Made by a program: the position numbers and the translations under genes. DNA of 64,000 bases from Albula goreensis (Eukaryota > Chordata > Actinopteri > Albuliformes > Albulidae): NCBI GenBank assembly GCA_022829145.1, contig CM040764.1:11800049-11864048 (forward strand), written 5' to 3'. The notes below the pieces were generated by a model, which was not told the DNA's origin, ran no database searches, and was given only the letters and a program-made list of their open reading frames with translations. This document shows positions 54,336-64,000 of the stretch, piece by piece (position 1 is the stretch's first letter; each line of letters opens with the position of its first letter).

Positions 54336-54651
54336 GCCTTTTTGTAAACCAATTTTCTGCTGAGCTCACCCCACCAATCACTTTTGAATTCGAAAATGTC
54401 AGCGTGAAACGATTGTAAAATGCTTTCAAGTTTGTTTGTGTTTTTGGTCTCTCTTCATGTCCCATATCAAAAACGATGCAAAATAGAAAAAGACATTCAT
54501 CACTAAGATGGCAGGCCAGCAGGAGGATGCCTCTGGTGTGGCTCCCGGGATATGGTTGCCGGCCTGCGAACCTCTCGCTCAATACCGGGCATCTCCGGGG
54601 TAACCATTACCGTGCCAACCCCCTCAGCGCCAGCACACAGCTCTCCCTCCC

Positions 54652-54784
54652 TCAGTTGACAGTGGGCACCTGATTCAGGCTGTACTCCTTGGCCTTGAGG
54701 CGAAGGTTGGCGATGCTGTTGGCCATGTTCATTCCCTGAGCGGTGTTGGTGCTGGCACACGTGGGTGGGTAGGTTGCCATGGTG
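54652..54784 (-). CDS. prrx1: prrx1 coding exon 4 (OAR domain, stop)
   Basis: Encodes the last base of codon 202 (Ser), residues 203-245 and the TGA stop at 54652-54654. The acceptor is CTCCTCCAG ending at 54785. The segment runs TMATYPPTCASTNTAQG, then MNMANSIANLRLKAKEYSL, the OAR motif (otp/aristaless/rax) that modulates transactivation in this family, and ends NQVPTVN. Compared with the mammalian end as I remember it (SLQRNQVPTVN), two residues are missing after EYSL. A continuous open frame upstream to 54867 is intronic read-through and not part of the exon. Confidence 0.96.
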
Positions 54785-55867
54785 CTGGAGGAGATGGGAA
54801 ATTTGTTCACATTTGAAAAATATACTAGACACGAGACACGGAAAATGAGCTGTTGAAAGCTGGGCACTATTACCTGTATTTCATTTTACACAGTGTATCA
54901 AATTATCCCTGAGAATTGAGGAATAGTATTGAAGTGGAACCAGTGATATTTTTTTCAGAGCAGTCCCCAGAGTGCATTGTAAAAATATATGTGTGAATAA
55001 GATGTATATTTTTAGTCAGCACTAACTTGTAATGATTTCACACGCAGCATGAATTTTTGGTCATGTGAAATGATGCAGTTCGGAGCAGAAGCAGACGACT
55101 TGCACAGCTGAATGACATTTGATCGCCACAAGGAGATGATTTTTTTTTTTGCTAAATCTACAGGCTGTTCATTTCTTACTGTTTTCCATTGTGAATGGAT
55201 AGCTGTAAATCAGACCATGGCATGTTCAACCCTAACCGGGCCCACAAATTTGCTAAAAATACATTTCTCTGAGTCAAATGAGCAACACACAACAAAAGGA
55301 TCAAGTTGGTAGGATTTTAGATGGTTTGTTTCCTTGGTTATTTTAATCATTGGGGTTCATGCATTATTTCAGGTGTTTATTGCTCAAACATAGTTTGGAT
55401 TGACAGATCAAACTATTTATGTTTCCAGGTTATAACTACACATGGTTTGGTAATGCAACTATTAATGCATAATAAATAATTGACGGCTGAATTTTTATTT
55501 CTTAAAGAACAAATGTTTGATTTTATTCTGACTATAACAATTACAAACAGTCTAGAGTTTTCACGTAAATTTTAAAAGCTGGTACTTATGTATTATTCCT
55601 ACTTAAAAACTCACTTTTAAAATTAATTAGTATAAGCCATCAACAATGCACTTCTTGTACATTTTTATTTACAATTTGCATAATAATCAAACATTATTCA
55701 GCTGTGCAGCCCCTATTTATTAGATTTATTTTTAAATGTATTACTACAATCATTTTCTGTTCTGGATGTTGCTTTTTAAGTGTAATGTGCAAAGAGTTTC
55801 ACAAACAGCAACAGAAACAATTTAAGCGTTAAGGAAGATCAGGTAGGGGTCAGAGAGGACAGGTCAC
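54785..55867 (-). other. prrx1 intron 3
   Basis: About 1.1 kb of AT-rich intron with canonical ends. I looked here for the short-isoform exon known in mammals (ending SSSLPRCCLHEGLHNGF) and did not find it. No repeat or RNA gene was recognised. Confidence 0.85.
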
Positions 55868-56049
55868 CTGTATGGGGAAGAGGAACCCCATGACAGGTAG
55901 TCATTGGGTCGAGGGGCGGGGCGGGGCACAATGGGCTGCTCCACTGCCGTGACGTCGCCGGAGTAAGACTTGAGGAGGGATGCATTCTTGCTCGCCAACA
56001 TCGCCCGTTCGTTCCTACGGAACTTGGCTCGTCTGTTCTGAAACCATAC
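55868..56049 (-). CDS. prrx1: prrx1 coding exon 3 (recognition helix and linker)
   Basis: Encodes residues 142-201 plus two bases of codon 202. It opens with VWFQNRRAKFRRNERAML, the DNA-recognition helix, with Gln at homeodomain position 50 and the invariant Trp, Phe, Asn and Arg present. It continues through KNASLLKSYSGDVTAVEQ and the proline-rich PIVPRPAPRP to DYLSWGSSSPY. The acceptor CTGTCTGACAG ends at 56050; the donor is ACAG|GTGACC, exon end 55868. In mammals this junction is where the alternative short isoform diverges (see findings). Confidence 0.97.
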
Positions 56050-58050
<2,001 letters not shown>

Positions 58051-58138
58051 TCATTTAAGCATCTTGGGCTACTTTACAAATGAAGACAAGACAATGGATG
58101 GACGTCCAATTTGATTTGGAAATGAATTTAAAAAATGC

Positions 58139-58208
58139 ACCTTGTGCTGTAAGTTGCTCTGGATAATAGCGTCTGCTAAACGCCTGTAATATAATGTAAT
58201 GTAATGAA
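58139..58208 (+). repeat. SINE/L2-type 3' tail in prrx1 intron 1
   Basis: Contains GTAAGTTGCTCTGGATAA, TAGCGTCTGCTAAACGCC and a TAATGTAATGTAATG end, nearly the consensus teleost tail. Located about 140 bases upstream (transcript sense) of prrx1 exon 2's acceptor. Confidence 0.75.
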
Positions 58209-61200
58209 TGAAAACGTTGCTTGGAATAAGTCATCTGAGAAGCCTGAATATGCATGTCTTAAAATGAGCATAAAGGAAAAGGCAATGCATTTCATTTTGT
58301 TTGTTTATCACCTGATACAAAAATCATGTGGGGTAAGTAAACCGATATAATGAAAAAAATAATAATTAAACATTCACTTTACTTCATTACTCACATTATC
58401 ATTGTCAACCCATGTGAATGGCCCTATAAATTATTGCTTTGTTCAACCAAACACTTTCCCTGTTTTACATTATCATATAAAAACCTTGGTGAACTGAAAA
58501 TCTCACAACTGCTGTCACATAATAAAGTAAATCAAAGCGAGAAGGATAATGGATGGACAGTGGATTGTTTATCCAACATCAGTTATAGAGCTAATGATGG
58601 ATAAAGATTTGTTTATTTTCCCAGAGAGACGTATCTAGTGAGGTCATATAAACAATGAGATAATGTGATCTATTGACAGCTACTATGGATAACACCCAAA
58701 TTCATCAGGATCGCACAACTGTGTATCCAGTTCTTACAGTCTTTGAATTCAACCAGCAAGGCAGGAAGGTGAAGCTAATGACTGTAAGGTTTTGTTTTAC
58801 AAAAACAAAATAAAAGATTCCACTGTACCTTTCAATGTGTTGATTGTTTTACTTACAAGTGTTGAAAATGTTAAATCCTGAACAAAGCTTTTTTGACGTT
58901 TTAATTTACTATAGCACACCAGACGTCAAGGCCAACAGTGTGACAGCTGAGTTAGAACAGCATTACAAGAAAGACATGAGGGTTTTCCAAAGATCAGATC
59001 ATGAGGTGACATGGTGACTGTGGTACACACCCACAAATATCAAGAAGTTACCCAGTTGCTTTTATTTTTGCACTCAACTTGATTGCAGAAAATTCTATGC
59101 TTACAGTACAATCGCATTCCTGTTTTTCAAGATTTGCAAAATGCCTTTTTCAACATCAGCAGCAAAGAAAGCTTTGATTATTTCTTTTCATTTTGAAGGC
59201 CTTAACTAATGGTAACATAGGACCTATGTTCCTTTGATAATAAGGAGACCAAATAGGATGATCAAAACTGCTGTGACTCTCTATCTGCATGCGTAGTTCT
59301 GCACTGATGCTAGTATACAAACTCATTGAATGTGATGTGCTCTTTTTGCCAGCACACATAATAACATGGCTGTACATTTCTTAACACTGAAAGAAGTATG
59401 TAACTATAATGCTTTTACTTATTTTCGCAGGGTTAAAAGAGCTGCATTGTAAAATAGCGGATGATATTCGTTTTCTACTTGAAACACAGTATAATAATAC
59501 TAGTAATACTGATAATAATAATAGCCTCAATAACCTGTGCTGTACATGTATTCATTTTGGAGGGCTATCCATGCAGCCAACATGTTTGGATCAGTGGCAA
59601 TAAACAAAAAACAGTCATGCATTGACCTCCATTCAGCGTTTACACCATACTTGACTTTTCAGAATGTACATATTATAATATAAATTTTTATCTTTAAAAA
59701 AATAATTTGTTGATCCAAGACAGACTCGCCAGCACTATCTAAACCCAAAATGTATAATTATTTGCCAAAGCCAACAATTTAGCCCATCTGCCATTCATGT
59801 AGTATTGGAAACCTGATACAATGTTTTCATTGCCAAGATAACAATGGAAATTATGTTTACGTGGATTATCTCTCCTCGAAATAACAAAGGCACTGACACA
59901 TTTCAAAGTAAACATTAAATAGCAAATGGCCAAAGAAACAATCCCTTGCTGAAGATTCAGGGGCAAGAATGCTAAATGCTGTGATGTTTGGTGTGGCTTT
60001 CATCTACATTTGGCAGGACCTATATGGCTCAATATCATTTTTTTTTTTTTTTTTACTTTAAAGCAGTACACTTAAATTTATGAGGGATTACATACTCTAC
60101 CAGTAAAAATGTACCATAGTAGTCAACCAGAGTTGACTTCACATTTTGCTGTGTATTCATTATGTATTTGGTTAATATATTATTTTAAATGTAGACAGTG
60201 AGCTTAGCGGAAATGTATTATTTTACCCTTGTGAGATTAATATGAGTTTTCAGTGATTTTTCAGTCCACGGTTGTCATTTAGCCGCATACATTCTCGCAG
60301 AGGATCATGGTCTCCAGACAAACTGGGGAATGCGCTCTCTCAAATCCCCCCAGACCTCAAATCTTAGTAGAAAGGCAATCCTGCCACAGACACACTTCTT
60401 GTACTCATCAATCAATCCTTAAATCACTCCAATAAAACTTGATAGAGGCCAGGGTGGGGGCATTTCCCGGTGACAGATGGATTCACCCTGAACCCTTAAG
60501 AGCTCTTATCACAGACCAGAGAGATAAAAGACCAGCCTAAAAACGGCACTTTCCCACCCACACAATTGATGCTTTGCCTTTTCTTTTCAAACGTTGCCTC
60601 TCAATAGTCTCTTATAGCTTCAAGTAATATCAATAACAACAATAATATTTTATATCTATTGTGGACCATTATTTTACACGTTTCGAATTTCCAGCATGTG
60701 CATTTGACGGTAATTTCCACATAGAAATGTTATCTTTCTATTTAATATTTCTCTATTTATTTATGATAGGTTGATTGTCAGTTAAGCCGTATTTTCACGG
60801 GGGTGGTTTACCGAATCAATTTCAACATGAGGTGCGATACTGCGAGGCTATAGGTCAGGTGAAGATATATTTACATATTCAGAATAACAGCGCACTCTTC
60901 ATTCTCAAAGTGATATTCAGCTCTGGTTTACACGCGTGCTTGCTTGACTACATATTTTTCAGGAGGGTATACAAACCAAACCGGTGTTCTGTTGCCTGCC
61001 ATTGACATTGCCTAAAGTGGCTTTTATTTCGACTGCGCATACACGAATGAACAGTATGCATCAAGACAAAAAAATTAGGTACTGCCCTTTAACATGTTCA
61101 ACATACAGGCTATAAAACGGGCCTTCAAAACTTCAATCAGCAGTTACGATGCAGCAAAAAAGAGAACATTATGTCATTAAATGTTTTTTTCTCGGTATTT

Positions 61201-61398
61201 TTCAGGATTCAGATCTGAAGGATCGTGGAGAACCAACAACTGATCTCAAAAAGCTGATCCTTCGTAAATTACTTTGTACGAAAACTTGTGTGCGTATGGT
61301 TCACGACTTTTCAGTTTTCTTCTTTAAACTTTAGGCCTACTTTTCTAAGAATGCTAACCTATCTCCTCATTGATTTATTAGCGGTCATTGGAAAAATT

Positions 61399-61542
61399 AG
61401 TTTGTTTTAAAAAGTGCTGGGGACAACGTCGGGTTCAACTAACTATAGGCACTAACTTTCAAAAAGTGGTGGGGACGAGATGTGCCACGATATAAAGTGG
61501 TGGGGACATGTCTCCAGCGTCCTCAGCGTAAATGACGCCTAC
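61399..61542 (+). mobile_element. dispersed repeat, copy B
   Basis: Second copy of the element at 42084-42211 in opposite orientation, inside prrx1 intron 1. It has an extra CCTCA near its right end. Non-coding as seen. Confidence 0.75.
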
Positions 61543-63122
61543 ATTGGTAAATAATTAAATAATAATTCATAAATATGGTACAACATAAACTGATATTTTT
61601 GAAAATTGGCTACCATTTTATGACAATGAATAAACCACCCCAAGTATTTTAAATAATTTAAAATGTTTTGAGACACTGGGTTTGAAAATACTTTCTAGTC
61701 AGAGCCTGGTGTTCTTAAGTGGTCAAAATTTTAACAAATAAACAAACTTTTTTTATTATTCATTTTCCTTACTCGATTATACACAAACACACTGTGATAT
61801 TAAATGGAAAAATAATAAATATGAGAGATGCCAATATATACAACAGTGGGATATATTCTGATATACATCTAATAGTGGCAAGGAGAACGATGTGCTCAAA
61901 TGTTCTGATGATATGAAAGTCACAAGAAATGCAACAATGAACAGGTTGACGCTACTATATTACCATTAGAATTATTGCCATGGCTGTGACATTGAAAATA
62001 TAGGGGAACTCAAGCGTTACTTCCAGAAAACGTCTGGTCTTTTCTATTGTCTACAGTTTAATTGTTGGGTCGTTTTTTTCCACACAACAAATATATACAT
62101 ATTGCTGTTTACAAGTTATTTTTTCTGTTTTTCTATTTTGTGTTGCTCAATTGAACAACTCCTGTGTTTCTGTGACGCAAAGCGGAATTTCATTTTTGCA
62201 TTATGAGTGACAATTCTCTCTCACCATCCGATTAAAATTCGAAGGTTTCTAATGTGTTCTTACATTGAAAACTTCCTGATCACATGGCTTTATTTGATGT
62301 CAGATGAATGGAAAAACCAATGTCAAATTTACTATTACGTAAATAAACCCCGTCTTAATTCAGTCACTTGTCATAACTGACCCTTCAGTCAAGAGTAATT
62401 ATTCATTATACTTAATTAAGAAGGAAGAGACTGGAGAAATATTCGCTGTTATCAATGGTTTTAACTGCACATTCTGTTTTTCTAGGACCATGCACTGGTG
62501 AGTCGGAAACATACAATTGCACATTAACCCTCAGAACAAATTATGATGAAGGTTTAGTATGTAAACAGTTTTTCAATTGTTCTGAGTTATGCATTCTTCA
62601 TCATGTATTTTTTCACAATAAATATCCATTTCATTTTGAAACTCTATGATTTGGACTTAAGGCCTGAATACCTCGGCGACATGAATACCTGCATATGTAT
62701 AGGCTATGGGATGAATTCAGACATGAGCTTGAGTGCATTTTCAGAGTCTCATAATGATACGTTATGCAGAATATACACTTCAACGCAGGTCTGAATTCCA
62801 CCTCGTGTGAATAACTACATATTTATTTATCTGGATGTTGTCATATGATAAACCCACGAATAGTCTCACGAAATTAGACTCTGTGGAGACCATTCACGCG
62901 GCCCATATTACTGTAGTGTTTTGTTAATACTATGTCGGACTTCTCTGCCTGACTATACTCTATTCATTTGTTCTGTCGACATACGCAACACATGTCAGAG
63001 GAGTTGGCGCCGTTACACTGACATATATGTGTTAATGTGGCAATCCTTTCTGCGTTGAGGTGTTAATCACAAGTAGAGGCCCGTGTTATTATCCCGGGAG
63101 TAGCCTTCACTTCTGCACTTAC

Positions 63123-63369
63123 TCTCCTGTTGCGTAGTATCGCTGCCGCTGGTCAGCCCCGGAGATTCCAGCGTACTCCTCCCCGCCTCCCCGGTACTCT
63201 CGTCAGTCGGTGTCCCCACCATCTCCCCGGCCTCCTCGAGATCCAACAGGTGACTAACCGAGAAGTTCTTCTTAGCCTGTAGGTTTTCCAGATTGGCTGT
63301 AATCGGACTCTCTAGGCGGCTTGGAAGTGTAGCTTGTCTGTCCATTACATGTACATAACTAGAAGTCAT
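63123..63369 (-). CDS. prrx1: prrx1 coding exon 1 (N-terminus)
   Basis: Encodes residues 1-82 plus the first base of codon 83. It starts MTSSYVHVMDRQ, matching the mammalian start MTSSYGHVLERQ; the ATG at 63367-63369 has a G at -3. The conserved block QAKKNFSVSHLLDLEEAGEM is intact, followed by a variable acidic segment and the conserved LESPGLTSGSDT. The reading frame continues open past the exon, but a consensus donor (GA|GTAAGT, exon end 63123) gives the right phase: the final A joins AC of exon 2 to make Asn-83. The N-terminus is about two residues longer than in mammals because of small differences around residues 16-30. Confidence 0.95.
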
Positions 63370-63830
63370 GACGCAAATATAACGCCGGATAGAAACTGGA
63401 ATAATACTGCCGTGCGCGAGCTGAGTTATCCCTTACATATAAAACATACGAATAGTGCCTCTAAACCCATCAACAAGTCATATTTCTATCTGGAATTCAA
63501 GAATATCATAGATCCAGATGGAGTGCAGTCTCAGCTAGCGGCTTTTTTTGATGAACTTGTAGAATCGCAGACGCAAGAGCTGGTAAAATGCAGAGTTTTC
63601 CCCTTTCTCTTGAAGTTGATAGATTGCCTACGAGAAGCTGCACCCCAGCTTCTGTTCAAAGAAAGAACAGCGTACCATTCGCTTTCTACAGTCTTGCCTC
63701 GGTTCTTAAACAACATTCAACTGACTTCTTTTCCGCGTAGTCCATCTGAGTCACAACCGTAGATGACTAAGGTCCTAGAAATTAGTTATGCCTTAAAGAC
63801 GCGAGCATGAGTAAGCGCTCGGTTTACGGT
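63370..63830 (-). promoter_or_regulatory. prrx1 5' UTR and proximal promoter region
   Basis: Sequence immediately upstream of the prrx1 start codon on the minus strand. It has balanced base composition with scattered CpG and no clear TATA box. An open frame of 142 codons runs through it on the plus strand (63334-63762). The transcription start is not determinable here; the assignment rests on position only. Confidence 0.5.
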
Positions 63831-64000
63831 AGATCTATGAAGGCTGGGCGCCACCGCTTTTCTGGAGCCAGCGCTGCCTCTCGTTTGGACAGGGAGACTC
63901 TGTAACTTCAAACGGATTCGAATGGCTTGCAGAGGAAACCTGAACGGGGAATAAATGAAAAATTGAGACCTCTGGGAGGGCTGACCGACCTAAAAGGAGC

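Overview
The window is vertebrate nuclear DNA, almost certainly from a ray-finned fish. Genes are split into short exons with canonical GT/AG junctions and kilobase introns. Long CA/TG and GA microsatellites are frequent. Several dispersed repeats have the typical teleost tRNA-SINE/L2-like 3' tail (CTCTGGATAA-type motif followed by AATGTAATGTAAT). Some repeat flavours recall early-branching teleosts such as eels or tarpons, but that is only an impression. No bacterial genes, phage, CRISPR array, rRNA or tRNA gene was seen.

Two protein-coding genes are supported, both on the minus strand. On the right, prrx1 (paired-related homeobox 1) is complete: four coding exons between 63369 and 54652 that join in phase into a 245-residue protein. 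It has the N-terminal PRRX motif, a homeodomain interrupted by an intron after VQ, and a C-terminal OAR domain. On the left, the 5' part of pde4dip (myomegalin) is present. Six phase-compatible exons between 12476 and 1772 encode 235 residues from the short start MSNGYRTLSQ through the CM1 gamma-tubulin-complex-binding motif into the coiled coil; the rest lies beyond position 1. Two further upstream exons (30012-30079 and, less surely, 32030-32082) supply an alternative longer N-terminus.

Layout by region: 1-1771, region downstream of the last pde4dip exon found, with a degenerate TG-rich tract; 1772-12499, the six pde4dip exons and their introns; 12500-30011, a 17.5 kb pde4dip intron with repeats and candidate noncoding elements; 30012-32082, the two upstream exons; 32083-about 53800, a gap in which the 5'-most pde4dip exon was not located, with CpG-rich islets, microsatellites and repeat copies; about 53800-63369, prrx1; 63370-64000, prrx1 5' UTR and proximal promoter.

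The two genes have unrelated roles: a centrosome/Golgi microtubule-nucleation scaffold and a mesenchymal transcription factor. Nothing suggests a joint system. The most interesting observation is the myomegalin exon at 12336-12499. The codons for the alternative N-terminus MSNGYRTLSQ also contain what looks like the branch point, pyrimidine tract and acceptor used by the long isoform. I found no evidence of a novel multi-gene system.
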